From the NCBI GenBank assembly GCA_043228905.1, contig JBHGNT010000003.1:19592001-19656000 (forward strand): 64,000 nucleotides of DNA. The letters run 5' to 3'. The position numbers and the translations under genes were made by a program. Origin of the DNA: Azolla caroliniana (Eukaryota; Polypodiophyta). How positions within the stretch are numbered: the stretch's first letter is position 1; the number at the start of each line of letters is the position of its first letter. Below, piece by piece: positions 9,840 through 20,010 of the stretch. Under the pieces are notes generated by a model. It was not told where the DNA came from and ran no database searches. It saw only the letters and a program-made list of their open reading frames with translations.

Positions 9840-11700
9840 CTTCAAATCTTGCATTCAAGATGTGGTTTTCAGGATCTAAGATGATTTAAGGCTTTAAAAG
9901 ACATTGCTATCGTTCATGAGTGATTCAGTTTGTTTCGAAAAATGATTTTGGATGGATTCAAACTGGACAAAGTCACACGTATATGCATCCGCAACTCATA
10001 CACTGATGATGGTTCTGTATATTGTGGAAGGCTTGTTCATTTGTATATCCTAAAAGATAGACTTTGAAGGGATAAGTATATTGGAACAGCCTTGATAAAT
10101 ATGTTCATTAAATGTGGGTATATTGGAGGTATGTATATGGGGCAAGGGGTACATTATCAAATTGTTAAATTAGGATTCGGAAAGAGACTCTTGTTGGAAA
10201 TATTGTAGTTGATATGTATGCAAATTTTGATTTGAGTGTTAAAGCAGAAGATGGGTGCTTTGATGCACAAGAAAAAATTTATTCATTTCCAAATCGAGAT
10301 TAGTTACATAGTCTTGGAACACACTGCTTTTAGGATATGTTGAGTCTAGGCCAAGGACAAATTACTACATTGTTTTATACAAACCCAATTAGATGGTTTA
10401 TTTCCTGAGTAGACAACACTTATCTCAGGATATGTTGGGCAGGACTACTAGCTAGAATAGTATCTTGTACTGCATTGATTTGTGAATATGTTGAGTATGG
10501 TTATGTTGAAGAGCTTTTGTATATGTTGAAGCAAGAAAGCTCTAAGCTATTTTGAAAATATGTAGAATTGTGAGGGTCCCCCAATGCTAGCACATTTTCT
10601 TGTATGCTAAAAGTTTGTAGCATGCTTCGATCTATAAAAAAGGGGAGAGAGATACATGTTGACATGTTAGAAGAGCGTAACTTATTGGAAAGAGGTACAA
10701 TTCTTGGTAGTGCATTACTTTATATGTATTCTAAATGTGGTTTATTTGGTGAGGCATAAGATTTTATTTTTTATTTTTTATTTTTTATTTTTTATTTTTT
10801 ATTTTTTATTTTTTATTTTTTATTTTTTATTTTTTATTTTTGTGACATTGTATCTGTGGAATGTTTTGATCGTTGGATATGTTCAACGAGGGGAAGGAAG
10901 CAAAGCTAAAACTTATTTCAAGAGGATGCAGTGTGATCACTTCTTGCCAAATACAATCACCTCCATTTGCATATTGAAGGCTTGTTCAAGCACATGGGAT
11001 TTACATAGAGGAAAAACATAGAAAGTGCTCAAGGGGCTTCTAGTTCGGGTTGTGGCTTCTTGGAATGCACTAATTTCAAGATATTACCAGCATAGATTTG
11101 GCCAGGCAACATGGAATCTTTTTGAACAAAGGCAAAATGATGGTCTTTCTCTGGATGCAATCCCCTTTGTAGGTTTGCTAAAGGCATGTGGCAGTGTAGG
11201 AGTGGTTGATAGGCATAGAAAGTCACAATGAAATCATGAGTAAGAGGCTCTTAGAAGACAATATTGAGCTTGGGAATGCTTTGGTGGACATGTATGCTAT
11301 ATGTGGGAAGCTTGAAAAAGCACAAAAAATAGTCAATGATCTTTCAGTTTGAGATGTGGTCTCTTGGAATGCTTTGATATTAGGATATGCTAAAAATGGT
11401 CATGTTGAAACAGCACTAGATTCTTTAAAGAAAATGTAACTTGAGGGTCAAATCTTGCCGGATATGGTCACGTTTTTGTGTGTATTGAATGCATGTAGTC
11501 ATTCAGGCTATGTGAACGAGGGTAAATATCATTTTGACGATATGAAGAAAAGGTATGGGATCACACCCGACATTCAACACTACACATGTAGGGTTAATCT
11601 TTTCTGTTGGATAGGACACTTTGATGAGGCGATGGCATTGTCTAAAGAGATGCCAACTCCTGACTATCCATTCGAGTGGGCTAAACAATGGATGTGAAAC
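9840..11700 (+). pseudogene. Decayed PLS-type pentatricopeptide repeat (PPR) gene
   Basis: Translated pieces keep the PPR rhythm: LWNVLIVGYVQRGEGSKA (about 10857), WNALISRYYQHRFGQATWNL (11060), SWNALILGYAKNGHVETA (11365) and PDMVTFLCVLNACSHSGYVNEG (11458), each followed by helices typical of the 31-36-residue repeats. Stops and frame changes are frequent. An (ATTTTTT)n insertion at 10761-10841 splits one repeat. Living members bind organellar RNA and act in RNA editing or splicing. This copy cannot be translated as one protein. Confidence 0.8.
10761..10841. repeat. (ATTTTTT)n heptamer tandem repeat
   Basis: About eleven copies of the heptamer ATTTTTT form an 81-bp block inside the PPR pseudogene. 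It does not match plant telomere repeats. Confidence 0.95.
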
Positions 11701-11732
11701 CTATGAGTCGTTGGCCAAACAATTGTTTAATG

Positions 11733-12660
11733 CATTCCGAGATTATTTAAAGCATTCATTTTGGATTATTCAAGCCCTTCAAATCAACATTCACAATCAT
11801 TACAATGTTGTTAATGCTTGCATTTGCTGAACAATAATTGAGGCCCGAGAGCTTCTTCATGAATTATCGTTGATTGAAGATGTGGTACAAGGGACTGCCA
11901 TGTTATTGGGCTATACTAAGCATGATAAGAACAAGGATGCTATACAATTTTATCCTCAAATGCTTGTCCAAGGCTTCCTCTTACCTAATATGATGACATT
12001 TTCTGGTGTGTTGAAAACATGTGGCAACATCGGAGAATTGATTGTACATACTAAAATGAAATTAGATATTGTGATGGATGGAGGAGTTGTGGGATAGATT
12101 GACTACAATATGTTGAAAGCATGTGGCAACATCGAAGAATTGATTGTACATACTAAAATGAAATTAGATTTTGTGATGGATGGAATTGTGGGATAAATTG
12201 ACTTCAATAGTTGCACAATCTCTACGGAAAGCATAGCATTGTAGCTGATGTGCTAATGCATTCCGAGATTATTTAAGCATTCATTTTGGATTATTCAAGC
12301 CCTTTAAATCGATATCAACTGTCACTATGCTTGCATTTGCTAAGCAATAATTGAAGCCCAAGAGCTTTTTGATGAATTATTGCTAGTTGGAGATGTGGTA
12401 CAAGGGACTACCATGTTATTGGGCTATTTTGAGCAAGATAAGAATGAGGATGTTATACAATTCTATCCTCAAATACTTGTCCAAGGCTTCCTCTTACCTA
12501 ATATGGTAACATTTTCTAGTATGTTGAAAGCATGTGGCAACAAGGGAGAATTGGTTGTACATACTAAAATGAAATTAGATTTTGTGATGGATGGAGGAGT
12601 TGCGGTATAGATTAGCTTCATTAGTTGCACAATCTCTACGGAAAGCATAGTGTTGTAGCT
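11733..12660 (+). pseudogene. Duplicated PPR pseudogene segments
   Basis: A block of about 500 bp starting ATTCCGAGATTATTTAAAGC at 11733 recurs from 12260. Each contains a PPR-like stretch (GYTKHDKNKDAIQFYPQML at 11910 and GYFEQDKNEDVIQFYPQIL at 12420) and LPNMMTFSGVLKTCGN or its variant. A shorter third piece (12105-12190) repeats only the end. The copies are slightly diverged and contain stops, so they are relics of local tandem duplication. Confidence 0.75.
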
Positions 12661-13272
12661 TATGTGCCTTTTTAAAACTAATGGAAGGATATTTTACTTA
12701 TTTATTTTTCAAACTATAGGCCATGAACCGATGTATGGTGGGAAGGGAGGGGTCATGTGGTGGATCTAGAAGGCAAAAGACAATGTGCACATGTAATTGG
12801 GCAAACTTGATGGGTGTGTCGTATAACTAGGTAGGAATTGCAATCAACCTAGATAAAGAATGACCTCATCATGACAACTCCTCCACACAAGCCATCTTTT
12901 GATGTGCAAGCACATCACATAGCAAACATTTCCTTCTATTTCAATTGTGTGAAAATCCTATCAAGTTCTCCAAATTTTTGTGAAGCCAAAATTTGTTTTC
13001 ATATGCTATTTGTGGGAATAGACTTGTAAGGGTATAATATGAAGTCATGTGCGATTGGAGATTATTAATCATGTGGTTAACATGAAGCACGTGTCCTTGA
13101 TCGAAGATAAAGAAAGAGTAGTATCTTAACTATTCTTTTATAAATGAGTGCATTACTAGCAGTGGGCCCGGTTTGGTTTCGGTTTAGTTCGGTTTCTTGG
13201 CCTTGAAACCAAACCAAACCATTTATTTATAATAAAAATCGAACCAAACTGTTTAAAATTTATGAAGCCATT
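12661..13272. other. Intergenic, no gene seen
   Basis: AT-rich sequence without convincing coding potential. Its last ~100 bp (13160-13260) consist of GGTTTGGTTTCGG-type and AAACCAAACC-type motifs forming an imperfect inverted repeat. Similar motifs resume after 19730, so the element at 13273-19724 inserted inside this repeat. Confidence 0.6.
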
Positions 13273-13757
13273 TGTTACCCAGCCAACAAAGGAGTTAAAG
13301 ACCAGAATGTGAAAGGGATTGTATATTCGGAATCTATTATAATTAGATGTTTATGAGACGTGAACGGACGGACCGGAATCGGTATGCCGATCCGGATCCG
13401 GACCAGTTCCGAACAAGTGCCAGTTGGCATTGTTTTGTACTCAGCACCAGTGACCTATATAAAGGCCCGGTTACAATGTAAAATTTTGACGGATAATTAA
13501 TAGAGCTTCTTGTTTTATCTTTAAGTGTTGATTACCATTCTGTGTTAATTGTTCTATCATACGCGTGTATCAAGTCTAATGCCATATTGCTAAGTAACCA
13601 ACTAAAGTCTGATTAATCGTTGACTCTTAAGTTATCTCGCCGTAGCACCCCTTTGGTGAAGTGTCTTCCGTAGACACCCTGTGTTAGGCCATTGTCCGGC
13701 CCCCTTTTGTACCTATTTAACCCCTTATGGGGAATGAATGAATACAACAATAACCAT

Positions 13758-13760
<3 letters not shown>

Positions 13761-13803
<43 letters not shown>
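13761..13803. repeat. (TC)n microsatellite
   Basis: An uninterrupted TC dinucleotide run of about 43 bp inside the LTR. Confidence 0.97.
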
Positions 13804-13805
<2 letters not shown>

Positions 13806-13825
13806 AACGTTGAACCCCCTTGGGA

Positions 13826-13856
13826 GGGGGGTGGAGCCATTCTAGGCACCACCCCC
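13826..13856. other. C-rich hairpin related to that at 6535-6568
   Basis: Arms GGGGGTGGAGCC and GGCACCACCCCC with a 6-base loop pair except for one A-A mismatch. Relative to 6535-6568 one A-T pair is replaced by G-C, a compensatory change. Confidence 0.75.
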
Positions 13857-13865
13857 AACCCCGCA

Positions 13866-15044
13866 ATGCTTCTCAATGATTCTCAACCTCTTCATGATCT
13901 CTCTCACCATCATACCATTCATCATCTCCACCATGACACCATATCTATCTTCATCATTTTCATCATGCTATCATAATCGTCATCCCTAACCCTAAAACGT
14001 ACAAAACCTTTTGGCGACCACAACGACAAATCCCTTTTGGAGACGGAATCAGACAATAATACGTGGCGATTCGAGGCATAGTGACGATTATATGTGAGAG
14101 ACGTGCAAGAAATGATGATGACATGCACCAAATGGCAATGACGATGTGGGAGAAGCAATGAAGATGCGCAAAAAATGGAATCGATGATGTTGTACGAAAG
14201 GCGACGACAATGTGCAAAAGAAGTCCAAAATGGAAGATTAACTGCCGCATAATTCTACAACGAATTAATCTCTATATGTGTATGTTTTGTTTGGTCTATT
14301 TTTGTCGTAAATGTCCAAGAAATGGTGCCAAAGATGTACGAAAACGATGACAATGAATGAGATGAAGTCACGGAATGAGGACGTTACATGAGTGTGCGAG
14401 AATGGAAACGACAATGTGCAAATGTGCAGTTAGCAATGTGTGTGTGCAAGAAAGCATGGTGCGAGAGACAACCAGAAAGACAGAGACAAGTAACTAGAAA
14501 GACGGCCAGACGAACAAAGGAGCAGGAACTGACACCAAAACTCTGAATAGAAGGGAGCTGGTGCTAGCACGACTGGAAAGAGACGCCCACCAGGAGACTG
14601 CAGAGGAAGATGTAGTGTGTGGAGCGGAGGCCGGAAGGATGTGCTAAGAATGCACAGGAGCGGAGTCAGAAGTGTTCACAGTGTTCAGAAGAAGCAACGC
14701 GGAGAGAGTCGGAACCAGAACCAGAATTGGTTAGCACCGAAGCGGCCGTAATAGCCGGACGGCAACCGGAAAGCCCGTCAAAGTAGATGACCGAAACAGC
14801 GACAGTGACGCTGAAAAGCGACGGACGGAGAGACAACCGTCAGACATCAACGGCAGAATGACAACCGGATGACGACTGAACAGAGCAGCTAAGTGACGGA
14901 CCTTGGCCAAAACAGACGGCCGACTGCAGACTGGCCGAATAGGGCTGACAAGGCCGGCGACTACGACAAATGGAGACAAATGGAGACAGTGATGACCAGA
15001 CAGGGCCAGATAGACAGAGATGCCGGACAATGACAACAGACAAC
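13866..15044 (+). other. Internal leader region of the non-autonomous element
   Basis: Purine-rich sequence with many GACAGAGACAATGG-like motifs and no long plus-strand frame. The minus-strand frames here (for example 14731-15036) are low-complexity shadows. It probably contains the untranslated leader and the start of the coiled-coil protein, cut by the gypsy at 15045. Confidence 0.45.
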
Positions 15045-15162
15045 TGTCAGGAACAGTACTAAGATAGAGAAGGAATTAGTACTAAACGAAGGATTAGTAC
15101 TATGAGAGGTGTAGAACTTCTTTGAGAGAAGGAAGAAGTGAGCGAGACGGAGAGAAAGAGAG

Positions 15163-15623
15163 TGTCATGATAACACTCACATCATGCATCGAAAGGATCA
15201 TGACACTCACATTATGACTCGAAAGGATTTGAACCCACGACCTTGTTGTACACATGTCAAATCCTTAAACATTGTATTAATATTCTTATATGTATAGTTT
15301 CTAGAATATGAAATCTAATATCATAGGAATATTCTATATTACTCTACATTCTAGAATGACCTAGAATATTCTAGAGTGTTCTATACCACTAGAACCTTCT
15401 AGAATACTCTAGAGATCTTCTAGATTACTCTACATTCTAGGATAACCTAGAATATTCTAGAGTGTTCTCTATTACTTATAAATAGGGATCTACCACCCAT
15501 CCCAAACCTAAATTGGTTCAACGCCATTTTGTAGCCTACTCTTTGTAATCCATTTTACGCTTCAATATAATAATTCTCTTTCAATTATCTCTCTATCTCT
15601 CTTTCTCTCTCTCAGTCTTGACA
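15163..15623 (+). repeat. Plus-oriented LTR, chromovirus-related variant
   Basis: It begins TGTCATGATA and ends CTTGACA, like the LTR at 35003-35389. It contains an antisense tRNA-like T-arm (near 15214-15240), a long GAA/TTC array (15349-15467) and a TATA box (TATAAATA at 15477-15484). Flanking bases (GAGAG and GTGAC) do not form a duplication, so it is not a clean solo LTR. Confidence 0.65.
15349..15467 (+). promoter_or_regulatory. Extended heat-shock-element-like array
   Basis: From 15349 to 15381 seven units follow a strict 5-bp register: TTC, GAA, ACC, GAA, TTC, GAG, TTC. Further runs occur at 15392-15414 (GAA, TTC, GAA, CTC, GAG) and 15450-15467 (GAA, TTC, GAG, TTC). The TATA box follows 10 bp downstream. 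Alternating GAA/TTC triplets at 5-bp spacing are the binding pattern of heat-shock factor trimers. Confidence 0.65.
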
Positions 15624-17484
15624 GTGACAAATTGTAGATCGGTCCCCATGGCGGCTCTTTTCCCGGTTGTAAATCGATGGGGCAATCGTACGGTCGATGA
15701 TGAGGAAGTGTGTTGGCTTGTACTTTATCGAACACATCGGCGTAATGACGATACTTCTCGGGAAGTTGAACGGTGGATTCTTCTTTAGTGGTGCTGGAGG
15801 GGTTTACTGATATTGCAAAGAGGAACATTTCCTCCTTGCGCCCTTCTTCACGCAACTGACGTAGCGAAATGGTTGCCATCTTCTGAGTTGACCCTTGGGT
15901 TTGTCGACACCGGATTTCTCTTGTTCTCCAATCTATGTCTGGGTTATGTAACTCAAACCACGGTAATCCTAAAACTATAGGATGTTCTGGGATACTAATA
16001 ATATTAAATGATACTACACATGCTAAGTTATCTAGGACAATATTACTGGGCTCTGACTCTTCTATGATATTTCCGGAAGCAATGGGACATCCATCAATGA
16101 CTACTACAGAGGTTGGACACTGGAGTTTTCTTAGGGATATCTTATGAGCTTGAGCAAATTTCTTATCCATAAAGCAAGAGTTAGCTCCAGAATCTAGGAG
16201 TGCTAGGACATGTACTAGAGGGGTACTTTTAGTACTAACTATTACTTGGGCTACGAACAAATCACTAACTTGCTTAGAGGGAATGGAACCACTAATGGGT
16301 TGCACAGATCTAGGGCTGTCCAACCAAACGGCTCCTATTTTGGCTGGACTTAGTCATTTAACTCTTCTTCTAACTGACTAAGGACATCAAATTTGTTCGC
16401 TAGATCTGGGCTATTAGTACTATTAGGACTATTAGATATCCCTACTGAAAGAGGCTCGGGTTTAGTACAATTAGAACTAGCGACTATTAGGTTTACCTGT
16501 CTTCTTGGCCTATGGGGGCAATTTATTGCAATATGTCCTAGTCCACCGCAGTAAAGACATAGTCGATTTGTACGGCGTCGCTGCTTTTCTTCTTCGGATA
16601 ATGGCCCTCGACGACGTGTAGTGTCAATCTCCATCGGAGTCGGAGTATTCCCTGGAGGCGCATTATATGACTCCCTCGGAAAAGGTCTTGCTACCACTGA
16701 GGCGTAGGTGGGCTCTGATCTTGCCCTCGGCATCTGTAGTTGTCGTTCCGAACGTCGCTCAAACAGGCAGTTGTCACATCTCACCACGCGACTGATTGCT
16801 TCTGTTAAGGACTTTGGCTCTTTAGGGAAGGTCAAGAGTAAATCCTTGACGTCGTTGCGTAAACCATAACGGAATTGCTCCATCAACGCTTGATCATCCC
16901 AAGGGATATCGGTGGTGAGTAGGCGAAAATCTGCATCGTATGCGGAGGCTGGACGGTCACCTTGGCATAATCGCCGAATTTTGTTGATTGCGGTCCTGAT
17001 GCTGTCAGTATCTCCGAAACATGCTTTAAACTCACCTAGAAACTCTTCAAAATTGTTGAGTAACGAAGATTCCGAACCATGCCAACGCTGAGCCACTTAA
17101 CAAAGTGCCTACTAAACCCACTCATGATGCATCGGTGGGATATCGGGAAGGATGCATTTGAATAACTAATTGTACCTGGTTAAGGAACCCTCTAAACTGC
17201 GATCGCGTTCCATCGATCTTCGTGGGAAGGCCAATCTTGGGTTCTTTATGAATCCCTTGTGTTCCGGGCCCTTGTTGTTGCATCGCTACGATGGTTGCTT
17301 CGAGTTGTTGCACGCGTAACGCAAGTTCCCCATGTTGTTGTTGCGTTTGCTGCTTTTCTAAGGAGATTTGCTGAAGATCCCCCAGCAACCGTTGGTTTTC
17401 TTGTTCCAAAGCATGGAACTTCTCTTTCAAGCATTGAAATTCCGAGAAAACAGATTGATATTCTTCAGCGCTAACAGTGGCCAT
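15624..17484 (-). pseudogene. Gypsy gag and protease, pol truncated
   Basis: The start at 17484 gives a Gln-rich coiled-coil N-terminus (residues about 10-90), then a frame break near 17100. A second frame (17096 to 16350) holds the retrotransposon gag domain (FKACFGDTDSIRTAINKIRRL, ALMEQFRYGLRNDVKDLLLTF) and a CCHC knuckle (CLYCGGLGHIAINCPHRP). A third (16323 leftward) holds the protease with LLDSGANSCFMD, then ends at the first RT residues (KEPPWGPIYNLS). The copy lacks RT and cannot be autonomous. Confidence 0.85.
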
Positions 17485-17829
17485 GGGATGAAAGAAAAGA
17501 GGAATAAGAGATTAATAGGAAATGAGAGAGACAGAAGGTAGGAAAACTGGTTCAAACTGTCAGGAACAGTACTAAGACAAAGAAGGAATTAGTACTAAAT
17601 GAAGGATTAGTACTATGAGAGGTGTAGAACTTCTTTGAGAGAAGGAAGAAGTGAGCGAGACGGAGAGAAAGAGAGAGATCGAGAGAGGGAGAGAGTGATG
17701 ATAAGAAAGATATGTATTATGTGAAGAGAATATACAATGGTGGCTAAAAGACTTAAGACTGGCGTTGAACCAATTTGGTTCAACATAATGCCTAGTGCCC
17801 TCTTTTATAGTGTTTTCAAGAGTAATCCT

Positions 17830-17847
17830 GAAGCTTCTAGAATGTTC
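17830..17847 (-). promoter_or_regulatory. Perfect four-unit heat-shock-element-like site
   Basis: GAA, TTC, GAA, TTC with exactly 2-bp spacers occupies 18 bp and ends about 21 bp from the minus-strand TATAAAAG (17802-17809). Further register-matched GAA lies at 17860. The same arrangement and spacing occur in the LTR at 35003-35389. Confidence 0.75.
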
Positions 17848-17929
17848 CAAAGAAATCTGGAATATACATTAATTTCCTATAATAAAATGTAAATGAAAAT
17901 AATATCCTACGTATTACAATAGATGATCT

Positions 17930-17985
17930 AATGGTCAAGAGCTCGACCCATATATCCTAAGGTCATGGGTTCGAGTCTTGCCATA
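17930..17985 (+). other. tRNA-like segment at the LTR end
   Basis: Relative to the LTR this is antisense. It has a D-arm/A-box-like stretch (TCTAATGGTCAAGAGCTC) and a T-arm/B-box-like stretch (AAGGTCATGGGTTCGAGTC) about 25 bp later. Related segments open the LTRs at 35003 and 15163. It is not a complete tRNA gene, as no acceptor stem is formed. Confidence 0.5.
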
Positions 17986-17993
17986 TCATGACA

Positions 17994-18972
17994 ACGGCGG
18001 GGCCGGACAGACACACACAGCAACAGACGAAGTGATAGAGATGGAGACAGTAATGGAGACGAATGGAAACTGACAGAGACAATCACTGAGTCGGCGACAC
18101 AAAATTATCGAGCCGAGACAGCGCTAGCTGAAAAACAAGTTGAAAGAACAACACTACTGGAGGAAGCCGCGCAGGAACGTATGGAACTCCATAAACAGCA
18201 TTATGAAGAAAAGGAAAGAGCGACAATGGTATTGCAAAGGTTGCAGAACACCTACCAAAACCAATTGTCACATTACCAGGAGCAGGAGGCGGACACGGTG
18301 ATGTTGATCAAGCAATTGAAGGAAGAACAGCAAGCCGTGGAGGACAAATCGAAGATGAGACTTGAGTGGATCCAGTTCATTGTCCAGGCATGGAGGAACA
18401 AGACAAAACGCTTGATTGACGAAAGCTACGTGCAATGGTGGGCCAAATGGGCAAAGCGCACAGTCGAGCTCCAGTTGCTAACGGCGGACGCGGAAAACCG
18501 ACACAAGGATGGCGACGACTGCTACATGCTAACAAAGGAGCACTTCACCGCCATAAGAGATGAGTTAGCAGAAGACTTTGTAACTCTGGCAGAGGAACAA
18601 TCAGCAGTGGTCCGGCAACTGGTAGCACAGTTGGATGATGATCGACTGGATGCTTAAATCCAGTTTGAAAGCTATGAGCGGACCAGGCTACGGCAAGAAG
18701 AAGCAAAGTAGGCAGCGACCGTCAACCTCAACGATGAGGAGCCATCGCCGGGGCAAGGACCAGACAGAGACAAGGTCGGGGGGAGTCAACCGGAGTCAAA
18801 TCCGGCAGAGCAGCTGACGGAGGAATCACCGCTACAACCGCCGGTACCGGGAGCCGGATAGACGCCATCCAAGAAGCAACAGCAACCACAGCCACAACAA
18901 CAACAACAGATTCCCGAAGAACCATTGGACAACCTGGAGCAGAGTATTCTGGATATCTTGGACGAAGACTAA
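17994..18972 (+). CDS. Coiled-coil protein of the non-autonomous element
   Basis: An open frame from the nested insertion boundary to 18657 (first internal ATG at 18181) encodes a highly charged helix rich in E, K, Q and A. It continues in a WIQFIVQAWRNKTKRLIDES stretch with conserved tryptophans (QWWAKWAKR). After a frame change near 18655, a tail rich in P and Q follows and ends in an acidic stretch (PLDNLEQSILDILDED) at 18972. No RT, protease or knuckle is seen. It may be a structural gag-like protein of the element. The N-terminal part probably lies left of 15045 and is separated by the nested gypsy. Confidence 0.5.
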
Positions 18973-19003
18973 GGGCCGGATAGTGGGATTCGACGTACAA
19001 GGT

Positions 19004-19521
19004 ACTGTCCCACGGGTGTGCCATGTGTTACCCGGCCGGCTAAGGAGTTAAAGACCAGAATGTGAAAGGGATTCTATATTCGGAATCTATTATAATTAAG
19101 TAGTTTATGAGACGTGAACGGATGGACCGGAATCGGTATCCCGATCCGGATCCGAACCAGTTCCGAACAGGTGCCAGTTGGCACCGTTTTGTACTCAGCA
19201 CCGGTGACCTATATAAAGGCCCGGTTACAATGTAAAACTTTGATGGATAATTAATAGAGCTTACTGTCCCACGGGCGTGCCATGTGTTACCCGGCCGGCT
19301 AAGGAGTTAAAGACCAGAATGTGAAAGGGATTCTATATTCGGAATCTATTATAATTAAGTAGTTTATGAGACGTGAACGGATGGACCGGAATCGGTATCC
19401 CGATCCGATCCGAACCAGTTCCGAACAGGTGCCGGTTGGCACCGTTTTGTACTCAGCAACGGTGACCTATATAAAGGCCTGGTTACAATGTAAAACTTTG
19501 ATGGATAATTAATAGAGCTTC
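19004..19521 (+). repeat. 259-bp tandem duplication across the internal/LTR boundary
   Basis: The block from 19004 (CTGTCCCACGGGTGTGCCATG) to 19262 is repeated from 19263. Each copy includes 22 bp of internal sequence and the first ~237 bp of the LTR (LTR starts at 19026 and 19285). The copies differ at only a few positions. Confidence 0.9.
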
Positions 19522-19724
19522 TTGTTTTATCTTTAAGTGTTGATTACCGTTCTGTGCTAATTGTTCTATCATATGAGTGTATCAAGTCTAATGCCATATT
19601 GCTAAGTAACCAATTAAAGTCTGATTAATCGTTGACTCTTAAGTTATCTCGCCGTAGCACCCCTTTGGTGAAGTGTCTTCCGTAGACACCGTGTTAGGCC
19701 ATTGTCCGGCCCTAAGGAATAACA
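19026..19724 (+). repeat. 3' LTR of the non-autonomous element (with internal duplication)
   Basis: TGTTACCCGGCC to AATAACA. Apart from the 259-bp duplication it parallels the 5' LTR up to CATTGTCCGGCCC, then ends early, lacking the (TC)n and hairpin block. The TSD CCATT follows at 19725-19729. Confidence 0.8.
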
Positions 19725-19865
19725 CCATTTAAACCAAACCGTTTAGAGCCAAACCGTTTAAAAAATAGGAGAAACCAAACTGTTTACGGAAAATTTAGAA
19801 CCAAACCAAACCGGTTTATCATAAACAAAAACCAAACCAAACCAAACCATTTTCTACAGATATTG

Positions 19866-20010
19866 ATCATCATACTTATTATAAATTTGTGTGAGAAAAT
19901 CATCATAAAATTGGTCATCATACTTATCATAAATTTGGTCATCACACTTATCATAAATTTGGTCATCACACTTATCATAAATTTGGTCGTCATACTTATC
20001 ATAAATGAAA
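19866..20010. repeat. 24-bp tandem repeat
   Basis: About five to six units of CTTATCATAAATTTGGTCAT plus four bases, slightly diverged. It lies next to an AACCAAACC-rich stretch (19730-19855). Non-coding. Confidence 0.9.

Larger units (their letters stand above)
13273..13865 (+). repeat. 5' LTR of the non-autonomous element
   Basis: Starts TGTTACCCAGCC directly after the TSD. It shares about 430 bp with the 3' copy, including the segment ACCTATATAAAGGCCCGG with a TATA box (TATATAAA near 13456). The distal part holds a (TC)n run and a C-rich hairpin, both absent from the 3' copy. The 3' boundary is estimated. Confidence 0.65.
15045..17993 (-). mobile_element. Ty3/gypsy chromovirus-type element, minus strand, 3' half lost
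   Basis: The right LTR (17558-17993) is complete. Gag, zinc knuckle and protease read leftward to about 15624. RT, RNase H, integrase and chromodomain are absent. The left end shows a partial reverse LTR (15045-15162) and a plus-oriented LTR of a related family (15163-15623), suggesting a second insertion or a rearrangement that removed pol. Gag and protease match those of the more complete copy at 30541-35389. Confidence 0.78.
17558..17993 (-). repeat. 5' LTR of the nested gypsy (minus)
   Basis: On the plus strand it runs TGTCAGGAACAG...ATCATGACA (436 bp). It is clearly homologous to the LTR at 35003-35389. It has a TATAAAAG box on the minus strand at 17802-17809. Confidence 0.85.
13273..19724 (+). 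mobile_element. Non-autonomous LTR element with TSD CCATT, hosting a nested gypsy
   Basis: The element begins TGTTACCC and ends AATAACA, flanked by CCATT (13268-13272 and 19725-19729). The two LTRs share long blocks (AAAGACCAGAATGTGAAAGGGATT onward). The interior has no RT, integrase or protease in its own orientation, only a coiled-coil protein frame (17994-18972). It therefore resembles a large non-autonomous derivative. A minus-strand gypsy (15045-17993) is inserted in it. Without that insertion the element would be about 3.5 kb. Confidence 0.75.

Noticed and set aside
13160-13260. Telomere-like repeat (AAACCAAACC, and CCCTAACCCTAAA near 13985)
   Set aside because: The units do not match the plant TTTAGGG repeat in tandem. 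They are short and irregular.
14731-15043. Serine/leucine-rich minus-strand frames as genes
   Set aside because: They are shadows of purine-rich internal sequence of the non-autonomous element, with no domain.
15158-15628. Clean solo-LTR call for 15163-15623
   Set aside because: The flanking pentamers (GAGAG and GTGAC) do not match, and the adjoining gypsy is rearranged.
17930-17985. A functional tRNA gene
   Set aside because: No acceptor stem or complete cloverleaf forms, and the segment is part of an LTR.
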